Assembly (NCBI GenBank): GCA_020912385.1
Contig: CP087206.1
Span: forward strand, 3,720,001 to 3,784,000
DNA: 64,000 nucleotides
Direction of reading: 5' to 3'
Origin: Neofusicoccum parvum
Lineage: Eukaryota; Ascomycota; Dothideomycetes; Botryosphaeriales; Botryosphaeriaceae
Position numbers and translations under genes: made by a program. A model generated the notes under the pieces. It was not told where the DNA came from and did not search any database. It saw only the letters and a program-made list of their open reading frames with translations. Shown here piece after piece: positions 11,575-21,466 of the stretch. How positions within the stretch are numbered: position 1 is the first letter of the stretch; the number at the start of each line of letters is the position of its first letter.

Positions 11575-13257
11575 AGCGGCTTCTACCCTTCTGCCTATTC
11601 TGTTTGGATAATTTTGTTTGCGACTTCTTACGACTCTACGCGTTGGCTGCCTGCATCTCGGATGAGCGTTGTGCAGGATTTCGATTTTGATTGTTCAAGA
11701 CTCATGCGGAAAAGACCGGATACCACAACCTGCGTTTGCGTCGCGATACCACCTAGCATTCTTGTTGGTACTTTTCGGATCAGCTGGGAAACTGGCATTT
11801 GAAAAAGCTGTCAGGTCGGGATCTTTGGGATTTGTTTGCATTTTCAGGTGTGCGGAGAATGTCGGGGCTCATCTGGTCTTTATAGCTTTTCGCGGGAGCG
11901 GCACTGTTTTGTTGATGCATATTCCTTTCTTTTTTTCTTTTTTTTTGCATGCATTAATTGGCTTGGGGCGGTGCATTCACCACATCTAAAAGAAAAAGGA
12001 TGCCTAGCAGCATAAAGTTCCGTGGTTATGGTTGTAATGGCAGTGGAGAAAAATTGCGGGGCCATTGCTCCTCTATCGTTCCGTTCGTGTGCTGTTCGTC
12101 GGTCCTCGGACCGATGCTGTGTGGAGCTCTAGTGCCTGTCCATATTAATTGCGTGGCTGTGGGGGTTTTTCCAGATGTTGGGTCAGGGATAGTAGTAGTA
12201 GACTGAGGTGAAGTTCCGCTCATCGGCTAAGCAAGGTTGAATCCCACTACACTCGGAGCCTGTTCTGCAGCACCGGTGTAATCTAGTGTAATTAATCTTT
12301 ACGCTTGCTCAATACGAGCAGCAAGGGATATGCACGCAATCGAGAGTGGGACCCGGTACAACAATCTTCCGCCTGGAGTAAGCTTTCGAGGCCGTCGACG
12401 ACGCGACACTGCTGAGCTAGTGGCTCGCCGATCGAAAGCTCGATGCAGCAGCTAACATCGGGCCCCTTCATCCTGCGACACGCTCTCCTGGCGGCGGCAG
12501 ACGGCGGGACAGCGCAGGCGGGAGCGGGCGGTGAGCGCGCGGGCGACTGCTCTGATCCTCACTCCAGGCGCGTCCTCTGGCGATCTGAAAGATCTTCTAG
12601 AGCTTGCGACGTCCGAAGTTGGCCGGGGCGTCGCTCCTGCCCGACCCGGCGACCGGCAGCGCGCCACGTGCAGCGCTCGTCTTATCTCTCGCAGCCAACA
12701 TCGCGATCGCATCGCACGACGAGAGCCCGTCCCGCGGGCCTGGCGCCGTTCTAGAAGGGCGCGCCAGGGCGAAACCCGGATCACCAGATCTGCTTCCCCC
12801 CAGCCCAGGGGCCCCGCACGCGCGAAGCGGCTGCGAAACGGAGCTGCGGCGGTACCGCCCATTGCCAGCCCGCCTGTGGCTGCGAACCACGGATCCTCGT
12901 CGACGCATCGCGCCGAGCCGCCCTGGCGCAGCGGAGGCTGAAGGCGCTCTGCCGCACCGCCTGATGTCAGGAACAGCAGCGCTGCGGTGCGAGGCCGCGC
13001 ATCTCAGGCACCAACGCAAAAGATGGGGCGTCACCAGCTCGTCGTACCACCTGAGACAACCGCCTCGAGATTTTCCCCCGCGACTCCGAACTGCTCTCCG
13101 AGACCTGAAAACCCCCCAGTTTCTCGCGGCATCCCACCGAGCACTTCTCGACCGGCCGCGTGCCCTCGCCCCAGCAGCCGGCGGCCCCTTTGCTTGATGG
13201 GCCTGTGACTCCTCCGCCCTTCTACCACGGTACTCCCTGGCTGCTGCTGTCGTCATC
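11575..13257. other. Intergenic between SKT5-like gene and hypothetical gene
   Basis: 1.68 kb. The first ~700 bases are relatively AT-rich with T-runs (for example 11931-11947), fitting a 3' UTR and spacer. The part from about 12440 is GC-rich and holds overlapping Arg/Ala/Pro-rich frames (up to ~200 codons) that look non-coding. It must hold the promoter of the gene at 13258. No RNA gene or repeat was recognised. Confidence 0.45.
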
Positions 13258-14763
13258 ATGGAGAAGAAGCCCGAGAATGCCACCTTGGTGCTCGTGCGAA
13301 TCGACACCCTAACCCCACCGCCGTCATGCTCGTTGCCCTCGCCTGCTAGTTCGCCTGGTCACTCGGATGCCACCGGCCATGTTCGAACCGGCGCGCAGTT
13401 CCCATCAACTCCGTCGCATTCTCACCTGCACTCCCGCCCATCGTTCGCTGTGCGCCCACGCCTTTCCCGGACGCAATCATCGCCGGCTATTAGCTCGCCA
13501 TCGGGCCGAATGGGTATCAAGAACTTCCTACCGCGTCGCTTCACAGACGTGCCGGCGGAAAAAAGCGAGGACTTGGGTGAGGAGCCCAGTGCAGCGGAAC
13601 TGCAGGAAGAGTGGGATCGGAATCACACTGTGCCCATCAAGCCGGACCCTCCTGATGACGACGAGCCTCCCTACACCAAGGCAGAGAGGAAAGAGATACA
13701 GCTCGGCAAGTCGCACCTGAAGCCGCCACCATCGAAGCGGAAGTCGATGAAGTTGGAGCGGTTTCGATTGAAGAGGCATACACAGGAGACGGTCGAGGAA
13801 GACGAGATGAGCACGGAGTTGAAAGAGTCTTCCTTCTCGGATAGCAAGCGGCCAAGCTCGCAAGAGTTCGACGAAGCCGCTGTCACCTCCGGCTCCGAGG
13901 ACGGCGAGGACGAGACGGAAGGGAGCAGAGAGACGGCCATCAAATACGAACCGCAACCACTAACGCGCACCTTCTCCGACCGCACCGACAAACACCCACT
14001 AAAACGCACCTTCACGCTCACCGGCCTCAAGAAGCGCGTTCCTAGCTTCCGCCGCAGCATCTCCCACAAGATGCTCGCCAACACCAGCAGCCCAGCCAAA
14101 CCCCACGACGAAGACAACCTCGACCCCAAAAGCGCACGCCCCGCCTCCTCCTCCACCACACCAGCCCCCACCTCCCCCTCGCACCACCGCATCTTCAGCT
14201 GGCACTTCCCCTCCTTCCACCCCGCCGGCCACAACGCCCACCTCTCGACCCGCTCCGCGCGCGAGCGCCTGATCGACACGCCCGAAAAGTGGCTCGCCCT
14301 CACGCACCGGACGTGGCCGGCGCTTTTCACCAACTTCCCGCCGCTGGCGGCGTACATGGCGCAGCCGGGGCCGAGCGACCAGCTGGCGCGGCTGATCGAG
14401 GGGACGGCGCCGCCGCCGGCCGACGACGCGCCCGAGGATCTGCGCAAGGCGGCGCTCGGCACGCTCGAGCTCGTGTACGCCATGTGGCTGGACGGCGGCG
14501 ACGGCGCCGTCAGGGACTACGGCCGCTCGCGGGGCTGGCGCTTGGAGAGCGGGTTGCCGCGTGAGCGCGGGCTGGAGCTGGCAAGGCCGCATGCTGATGC
14601 TGGCGCCGGGCGCGGGCGCGGCGGGAAGGAGGAGAGGGTGGATTCGGCGACGGATGAGGGCGGTGGGGGGAGGAGGAAGAAGAGGTTTGAGGGGGTGAGG
14701 GGGAGGGTGGAGAGGGGGGTGAAGAGGGTGAAGAGTTTGGGGAGGAGGGATAGTGGGGAGTGA
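13258..14763 (+). CDS. Hypothetical low-complexity protein, 501 aa
   Basis: A single frame with ATG at 13258 and stop at 14761-14763. I do not recognise the family. Residues 1-80 are Pro/Ser/His-rich. A second plausible start is the methionine of MGIKNFLPRRF near residue 84, after which the protein becomes charged (acidic and Lys-rich stretches to about 270). One compact, probably folded segment is visible near residues 340-440 (Trp-, Leu- and Ala-rich, including EKWLALTHRTWPALF). The tail from about 445 is Gly/Arg/Lys/Glu-rich and encoded by a strongly purine-rich strand. No signal peptide, membrane helix or known domain is evident. The long uninterrupted frame with compatible codon use supports a gene. 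The start is uncertain. Confidence 0.65.
   Translation: MEKKPENATLVLVRIDTLTPPPSCSLPSPASSPGHSDATGHVRTGAQFPSTPSHSHLHSRPSFAVRPRLSRTQSSPAISSPSGRMGIKNFLPRRFTDVPAEKSEDLGEEPSAAELQEEWDRNHTVPIKPDPPDDDEPPYTKAERKEIQLGKSHLKPPPSKRKSMKLERFRLKRHTQETVEEDEMSTELKESSFSDSKRPSSQEFDEAAVTSGSEDGEDETEGSRETAIKYEPQPLTRTFSDRTDKHPLKRTFTLTGLKKRVPSFRRSISHKMLANTSSPAKPHDEDNLDPKSARPASSSTTPAPTSPSHHRIFSWHFPSFHPAGHNAHLSTRSARERLIDTPEKWLALTHRTWPALFTNFPPLAAYMAQPGPSDQLARLIEGTAPPPADDAPEDLRKAALGTLELVYAMWLDGGDGAVRDYGRSRGWRLESGLPRERGLELARPHADAGAGRGRGGKEERVDSATDEGGGGRRKKRFEGVRGRVERGVKRVKSLGRRDSGE
14691..14719 (+). repeat. G-run tract with quadruplex-forming pattern
   Basis: Inside the 3' end of the preceding reading frame the coding strand carries at least four runs of three or more G separated by short loops (for example GGGGGTGAGGGGGAGGG). 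It sits in a longer purine-only stretch from about 14640 to 14760. It encodes the basic Gly/Arg/Glu tail of the protein. G-quadruplex potential is inferred from the pattern alone. Confidence 0.6.
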
Positions 14764-16447
14764 GGGAGTGGTGATGAGGTCTTTCAGCTTGGGTGGGTTG
14801 GGTAGCTTTTTGGTGGTGTTCAAGGGAACGAAAGAGGATACCCCCGCTCTTGCGTGTATATATACAGTGTGTATGGTGGTGGCGTTTGAGGTTTGTAATG
14901 GTAATGTGACAATAATACTAGAAAGAAAGTCTTGCTCGTTGTCTTCTTCAAGTAGCAGACTAGAGGATGAGATAGCAAGTACGACGGTAGCATGTGGAGT
15001 TTACTATCGTGTTGCGGCTCATGAAATGAAAAGAAACGAATGTCAGAAATCTCCTGGGCTTGAAGACGCGACGCAGCATATATTGCTTTGTCAGAAGACC
15101 ATTTACACTTCGACAAGAAAAAGAGCAACAACAAACTTTGGGCGTCCTGAAGAACTGAACATGGCTTCTCCCTTCACAAACAGTGATGATGCAAGTTGTG
15201 GATGATAGATATTACTGAATCGGGCATAAACGCAGCATCCTTGGCCGTTCCTGTCGAGCATCGAAATCACGCAAGGCTGGAGAAAGGGAACAGGACAATA
15301 GAAGGACTTGGTTATTAAACAAAACAGAAAGAGACACGAGAGTGCAGTGTAATGGCGAAAGATGTGAGCACGTTGGCCTCACCGAGTGCAGCACCCGCTT
15401 GTCACCCGCCTGACGTTGTTAGTAACTCATTCACTGTCGAATCACCTGCTCTACACCAAGCGAGACGGCGTCCGCAAGACCCGCGCGCTTGCGTCCGGCC
15501 GGCCACCGGACCCAGGAAGTTCCCGCTCCGTAACCATCCCACGTGCGTCAACCTGCTTTGGCCAGCGCATTCCTTGCATCGCCACAACTAAAAAAAAAAA
15601 GAGTCCACTGCGGCCGGTGACCCACAACGGAGCACCACAGTGGCGACACCGCTTGACCGTATCTCTCGCGTGTTCTCGGTCGGATAACGACACCCACCTC
15701 GCGGAAACGGTCGGGTTTTACGGAGGTACGAGGGCGCAGTGCACGACGGCCCTTGTTAGCATGAAAGATATGGGCCCGGGCGCCCTCCTGCTCAGGACAC
15801 ACAAGAATGCGAGCAAGAGGAGCGAATGAGGAAAAGGGGCCAAAGGGGGGAGCACTCGAGCAGAAGAGGCGAGAGCGACGGGACGGCAACACCACGGGCT
15901 TACCCGAAGAGGACGTTCAATATAGAGATCGCTTAGACTTTGGCAGGAACAAGGTGGAAGGGGGGCGGCATGCGGAGGGCGATGGGTAAATTAGCGACGG
16001 CGCGTGCGCGGTGGTCGCACGGCAACGCTCGACGCTTTGCGCGGGTGCCAGCGGGCGTGCCGGGCGATCGGGCGGCGAGGGCCATCGTGCGGCTGGTCTT
16101 TAAGATTGGTCCGTGGGCGAGGTGTAGTCCTGCTTGCCGAAGGCGGGCAAGCACCGACAAAAGCGTCAATTATTGCTGGAGCTCGGGCCGCTGTCGGATG
16201 ATATTCCGATAGTCGAGGGCGGCGACGGCGGCGGGCAAAAGAGATGAGGGGCAAAAGCAGGCGAGTGTTGCGCATGGTGGAGATGGGATGACAAGCATGG
16301 ACGTCCTTTTAGAGTGCGTTCTTTTTAGCGGCTCCGCCGCCGCTTGTTCGTGTCCGTGTTCTCTTTTTCCTGGCCTCGGTGGGTTGGTCGGTCACAGGGC
16401 CAATAATCTGCAAGGCCGGCCAGGAAATACGTCGCAGGATCCGCGTT

Positions 16448-16480
16448 GGAGCCATGGGAGCCGTGGGAGCCGTGGGAGCC
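16448..16480. repeat. 9-bp tandem repeat, about 3.7 copies
   Basis: The unit GGAGCC(G/A)TG is repeated head to tail, three full copies plus a final GGAGCC. It is short, local and outside any recognised gene. Confidence 0.8.
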
Positions 16481-16727
16481 TCACTACGGGGTTGCATCGC
16501 GAGGTGGCAAGCGGAAAGTCATGGTCGAGGGTTGACGAGCTCGAAGCATGGGTGACAACAAGCGGTGTCGTCAAGAAAGCGAAGCTATATAGAACAATTA
16601 AGGCGCCGGCCGCTATAGAGACCGCAATTAAGCTGTCGTCAGAGATACATTAGTCGAGGTGCGAGATCGTTCGGCAGGACGACCGAACGGCAACCGCCTG
16701 CCGACGAGCGATGATGCGAGTGGATAC

Positions 16728-16758
16728 GGGGGGGGGTCGGCGCCGGGGGGGGGGGGGG
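16728..16758. repeat. Two poly-G runs (9 and 14 G)
   Basis: A run of nine G at 16728-16736 and one of 14 G at 16745-16758, separated by TCGGCGCC. Homopolymers of this length are prone to length errors in sequencing, so the exact counts should be treated with caution. Confidence 0.85.
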
Positions 16759-17502
16759 CTGGCCGGCTGGCTGGCAGCACATGATTCAAGTGAAACGACC
16801 CACTCCGCTCCGCTGCCGGCCCCCTGCTCCTCCACTCAACTGATAAGGTTAACGGGCGAACTATACTCGGAATAGTATAGGGCCGATGGCTGGATGGGTG
16901 GGGACGAAGCATGAAAGAGGAAAGTCTCCCAGACGCCCGACGATCTTTCGAGACCCCCGGCCACCATCTGGCAGCCGGAGGAGCTCCATCCCGGCCACCA
17001 CCAGGGTCGCCGGACGGGTCGCGGAAAGCACGGTGTGCAGAAAATGGAACAAGGGTCCTTTATCAGAATTTGTGCATGTGCTGAGCAGCTCCCAGACACC
17101 CATACACCAGGCATTGATCCGCATGAATGACGATTGTGCTGCATTGTGCTAGCATCTGGTAACTTTTCCCGCCCAGTCGTGCTTGCTCTAGCGTCTGAAA
17201 GGACCGTGTCGCAGCAATCCCCGCCCCATGCTGAGGACACCTGGTTATTAAAATCCGTACATCTCCGACAGTCCCAGATATCCGATTAGTACATACCCCC
17301 ATGCCATGCCAGGAAGAAAGGGAGAGAAAATGCAGCTGCGAGACCCCGTCATGCTGAGCAGCCGCCTTGCTTTTCCCGAAAGGACCGTGATGCAATGATG
17401 CCCCGTACCAATAACACCGTGCTGAAAAGGATTCCAAAGTAAGATGACTGACAAATCAAGTGAAAGGATGCGTGCGCGGAAGCGTGGGATTCCTCCTCAC
17501 GC

Positions 17503-18220
17503 TTACAGCAGGACGGCTGCGCCGCCGACCAGGCCGCTGATGATCATAGCCAGGCCGTACTTGGCGCCGAGATCGAGAGCCAATGCACCGGCGCCGCTCT
17601 TGCTGCTGGACGAGTCGCCGCTGTCACCGTCGCCGAAGCTGTTGAAGTTGCTGCCGGTCGAGCTGGAAGTCGCCGAGGCTGACGTGCTGCTTGCGGTAGT
17701 TGTGGTGTTGACGCGGGTGGGGTTCTGAGCTCCGCAGAGGTTCTTGGTGCGGCAATCGCTGGCGCACTGGTTGTTGCCAGATGCGCAGTTGTTCACGCAG
17801 CGGTTGTTGTTCTCGGTGCAGATGTAGTAGGGCATGGTCTGGCTGTACTCGGACACGTTGGGCGAAATCCCGTTGGAACAGACGCACGAGTACACGAGAG
17901 TTTGCTGTTGAAACGCAGGCATGTTAGCACAGAGCTTGTGACGTGGTGGCGGGATACGAGGGGTCAGACGTACTGCGTCACACTCGTTTTCCTGAGTCGT
18001 GGCACTGTTGCCAGCGGTCTGGAGACAGATGAGCGGGCATTGCGAGGTCTGGCTAAGACACCATTGGTCTGCAAGCGGTCAGCAAGGCCCTCGAGACTGC
18101 GCAGGGCGAGCGGTGCTCACTTCGGTCCTCAATGGACACGGAGTCGGGGTCGATCGTCTGAGCGGAAGCCAGGCCGGCAACGGCAAAGATCACGGCGGCG
18201 GAGGAGAAAGCGGAACGCAT
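17503..18220 (-). CDS. Small secreted Cys-rich GPI-anchored protein
   Basis: Three exons on the minus strand (18220-18121, 18068-17974, 17904-17503) give 198 residues. The N-terminus is a clear signal peptide (MRSAFSSAAVIFAVAGLASA, then QTID). A cysteine-rich domain follows to about residue 125, with recurring CxxxC-like pairs and motifs NQWCLSQTSQCPLICLQT and CVNNCASGNNQCASDC. Next comes a Ser/Thr/Ala-rich linker, then a C-terminal hydrophobic tail ending GGAAVLL with no cytoplasmic residues, the pattern of a GPI attachment signal. It resembles a common fungal family of GPI-anchored cell-surface proteins (DUF7707-type, named from memory of the motif) of unknown function. Introns are 52 and 69 bp with GTGAGC and GTACGT donors. 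Predicted location: plasma membrane or wall. Confidence 0.85.
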
Positions 18221-19710
18221 GGCGAGAGGCTGCGGGCGTGGAGGCTAGACGGTTCCGGATTATGCTGAGAGGAGAGAGCGGGTGTCAGCCGGGAGGAAAT
18301 GGCAGCGTCGTGGGAGTTGGGGGCACGCGTGGTCGGAATGTGCGCGGAATGCAGAGTAATATAGACGCACCTGGGCTCAACGGACTCGTGGATCGGCGTT
18401 AGCGACAGTGGGGAATAAGGCGATAAATGAAGATGCGGCAGCAGGCGACGGTTCAGGGTGGGCGCACTAGGTCCTCTCTCTCAAACGACCAGGCGGCGGA
18501 GGGATTTATGGAAAGGGAGGAGGCTCAGGCTCGCGGCTAGCTAGTGCACAGACGGAGCCATGGCTGGAGAGTGAGATAGATGGTGTGCAGAATAAGCTCT
18601 AGCCCCTCGCGAAAATAGAAAGCCGCCAGTGCCGTCGCGGCTTATCGCTCGCGCTCCGGCCTGCCATGCACCACAGGCGGCGGCCCGGGAGCCATCACGA
18701 GATGCTCCGGCCTGTGGTTCGTATGCCCGTCTGGCCGCCTGCACAACCTCGCCGGGACGAGCACCCATGCCGCAGATCGGCCGCCAATGCGCGGCCGTGG
18801 CCAATGGCGCGCGCCGTCTTTTCTCTCCGCATGCCGCATGCTCCAAGGGCTCCAAGGGCTCCAGCGGCGAGGTGGAATGCCGTCGAACAGAAACCCGGCG
18901 CCCGCGGGCCAATGGCGCCCGGGCTTGTCATTTCATGCAGCGCCCGCCCGCACCCTAGCCCGCGCCTGGCCCGGGAGCTACTCGCCAGCATGGATCACCG
19001 CTCTCTCCCCAGCACCGCTCTTATATCATCGCCCGCCGCGCCCAACATCGCGCGTGCAGCGGGACGCATCTGGAAGCCGGCGGCCACGGCCGCCTGCTCG
19101 AGTATGCAGGGCGACGACGCTGCCCTTGGCGGGGCGCTGACGCTGCGGGTCTTGGACGCCAGGCCGCCGTCTGCCTTCCACGCTTGGGCCCAACCCGCCT
19201 CCTCCCAGCTCCAGGCGTCTGCGCACGCCGTGGGCCCGTGGTTGAGCGGCCAGCTGCTTGGCGCGAGCTCTTCCGGTGCTGCTCTCCACGCCGGCCGGCA
19301 TATGTCCGTACGAGCAGCGTGTCACGCACTGCCTTAGCTGCTGGACCTAGAGCAAACGCAGCCCCGCCCCGCTGCGCCTTCCCTGCACCAGAAGCCGCTC
19401 GAACGCGGGCCAGGTGTGCGTGGTGGGGTTCTGGGGCGCGGCTCGCGGATGCGCGCTTCTGGTGCAAGACCGCCAGGGTGGCGTCTGGCGATGTTGGCCT
19501 CACAGGGACGCGGCGATCGCTCACGTGCTGCGTGGCTTTCTTTTTGCCGCGACCACCTCTCCATAATCCCGCTCCTCCGTTGACCGCATTTGCTGCGATT
19601 GAGCCTGTTGCCGCCCCGCCTCCCAACAACGCCCTTGCCTGCCGCCTGCCTGACTTAATCAACGTCCCCATCTCACCCTGGTCGAAGGCTTGCGCTAGCC
19701 AGCTGGATGG
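18221..19710. promoter_or_regulatory. Divergent promoter region, GPI protein / YPT35
   Basis: 1.49 kb between divergent start codons (18220 on -, 19711 on +), so it contains both promoters. GC-rich, with a short 9-bp tandem (GCTCCAAGG, about three copies from 18840). Overlapping Arg/Ala/Pro-rich frames on both strands look non-coding. Confidence 0.45.
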
Positions 19711-20676
19711 ATGGAGGCTGCGGGCTCTGAGACTCCCAGCCACCCGACGCAAAACGGCCATGTCGCTGATCCAGACAGCGGCGGGGCGTCCACCGCCCGT
19801 GATCACCAAATAGTTCCGCCGTACTGGTCGAGGCACAAGCGGCGTGGTTCTGGTGGTAGCGAGGCCGAGGAAGAGAACGACAGGCCGGCGCCCATCCGCC
19901 TCGAGGATCACACCGTTGAGGGGTCCGACCAGAACAGGGCTCTGTGGGCCAAGCACGTCACCATCGACGACTATGTTATCGTAAGCGGCAACGTCCCGGG
20001 AATGGGGGACTATGTGGTCTGGAACTGCACGGTGCAGACCCTCGACGTGTGTTTCATCTCTTGTGCAGCTGTCCCGAGTGTGCAGTCGTGCTGATCCTGA
20101 GACAGGGCGGCCCCATGAAGATCAGGAAGCGGTATGTGTGGACGTACGAGGTATGACGTCCACAGGCGTGTCTGATGCAGCCACAGGTATTCCGAGTTTG
20201 ACGAGTTGCGGCGGCGTCTGGCGCAGACCTTCCCTCATGCCGAGTCCTCCATGCCACAGCTCCCTCCGAAGAGCATGATCTGTAAATCAATTCCTGTTCC
20301 AATTCGGATCAATGGCGCTGACGATTGGAAGCTCGGTTTCGCCCACGATTCCTGGAAAGGCGGAAGGAAGGGCTTGCATACTTTCTAAAGTACGTCAACC
20401 CTGCTGCCCCTAGCTTTATCGTGTCAAACGAGATGTGCTTGCGATGGTGGCGGCCAGTCAAGGTCTGAGACTTCCACCAACGCGGGCAGCATATCTGGAT
20501 GCTCTTATCTACATAAGCGCCCCGGCCGCCATACAGATGCCTTCTCAGCACATCTCGCTTGGCAATGCACGACATCGCGCTCTAAGACCCCGAACCTACT
20601 AACACTCCACAGTTGTGTTCTCCTTAACCCCGAGTTCTCGTCATCTCCCGTTCTCAAGGACTTCCTTTTCGCTTGA
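19711..20676 (+). CDS. YPT35: PX-domain protein, Ypt35 type
   Basis: Five exons (19711-20046, 20106-20131, 20187-20281, 20332-20389, 20613-20676) give 192 residues. The disordered N-terminus leads to IVPPYWSRHKR near residue 30 and then a PX domain. The PX domain includes the phosphoinositide-binding RKRYSEFDELRRRL, the PPKSM loop and the terminal helix region (RFLERRKEGLAYFL, then LLNPEFSSSPVLKDFLF). Size and these blocks match Ypt35, an endosomal PX protein that binds PI3P and, in yeast, recruits the lipid-transfer protein Vps13 to endosomes and vacuoles. The N-terminal PxP-like motif needed for that recruitment was not verified. Exon 2 is only 26 nt. The last intron is long (223 bp) with a perfect CTAAC branch site. 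Confidence 0.88.
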
Positions 20677-21466
20677 GCCGTATGCCTTGGCGCAGGAATA
20701 CTCATCTCACCTACGCAGATAATGTCTCATGCTGATGCAGAGCACCAATGGCACGAGATTCAATGGGCTAAACGATGGTGCCTGGACTGTCGCAGGAAAT
20801 GTGTTCTTCGTCATGGCGGGCCACGTGAAATTGTTGTCGCCGCGGAGTCTCGTCGGAGGCGGCAGACCGCGGACAGGCTCTGCCATCTCGCTGGCGTCTC
20901 GCTGAGCAAGGGACCGGTGTGTAGGAAGGGTGCACAGGCTGCGGCAAGAGGATCTGTTTCCAGCAGATGCGGCGGTCGCCGGGGCGTTTCGCAGAATTGG
21001 TGGCCGGCAGCGCCTGGCAGACCAGTGACGTGACGGCAAACGCAGGTGAAGGCCTGCAGCCGCGCTCCCAGGCGCAGCATCGTGTGTCTGCAGGGAGACT
21101 TCCCGGGCGCGCGTTTGCACGGCGCTGGGTTGCATGTCGACGTCCCGGGCGAACCTTATACTCACCGTCTATTCGACCCAGACGTGACGCTCTGACCATA
21201 GCACCGCAATGCGACTGCGCAGCGGCAGAGATGCAAACCACTGTGTTTCTTGAGGAATCGTGAGCGTGCATGCGACCGTGAGCAGTGAAATGGATGAGCC
21301 CTTGCGAAACGCTTTCCCTTCGCCTACAGCCACGACCAAACTCAGAAGGGTCCCCTAACACGATCGCGCGGTACGCCCGAGCTCGCAAGCTTCTACAACG
21401 CCCGTCGAGAGCGGTGTCCCTGAGACAAGAGCAGCAGAAAGATGACCTTGGGGGCCCCAGCAAACA
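20677..21466. other. Intergenic YPT35-SAS4
   Basis: 790 bases between two plus-strand genes, so a 3' UTR followed by a promoter. Overlapping frames on both strands show no family resemblance. No repeat or RNA gene seen. Confidence 0.45.

Larger units (their letters stand above)
14764..17502. other. Gene-poor 2.7-kb interval
   Basis: I find no convincing gene here. The interval lies between two convergent genes, so it should hold only 3' UTRs and spacer, yet it is long. Frames of up to ~150 codons (for example 15386-15829 and 16288-16653, both +) lack family resemblance and have ordinary shadow composition. It holds simple-sequence tracts: an A-run at 15590-15600, a 9-bp tandem repeat at 16448-16480 and G-runs at 16728-16758. 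A non-coding RNA or an unrecognised spliced gene cannot be excluded. Confidence 0.4.

Noticed and set aside
12225..12260. GGTTGAATCCC-like piece resembling a tRNA B-box
   Set aside because: No matching A-box, acceptor stem or cloverleaf could be built around it.
12604..13197. 197-codon plus-strand frame before the hypothetical gene at 13258
   Set aside because: Composition of Arg/Pro/Ala with equally long frames on both strands; no recognisable motif.
13671..14823. Two 270-codon minus-strand frames opposite the hypothetical gene
   Set aside because: Low-complexity Pro/Leu/Gly/Val shadows; the plus-strand frame is longer and runs over both.
16288..16653. 121-codon ATG-led frame in the 2.7-kb gap
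   Set aside because: Crosses the 9-bp tandem repeat (giving GSRGSRGS), with no intron signals or family resemblance.
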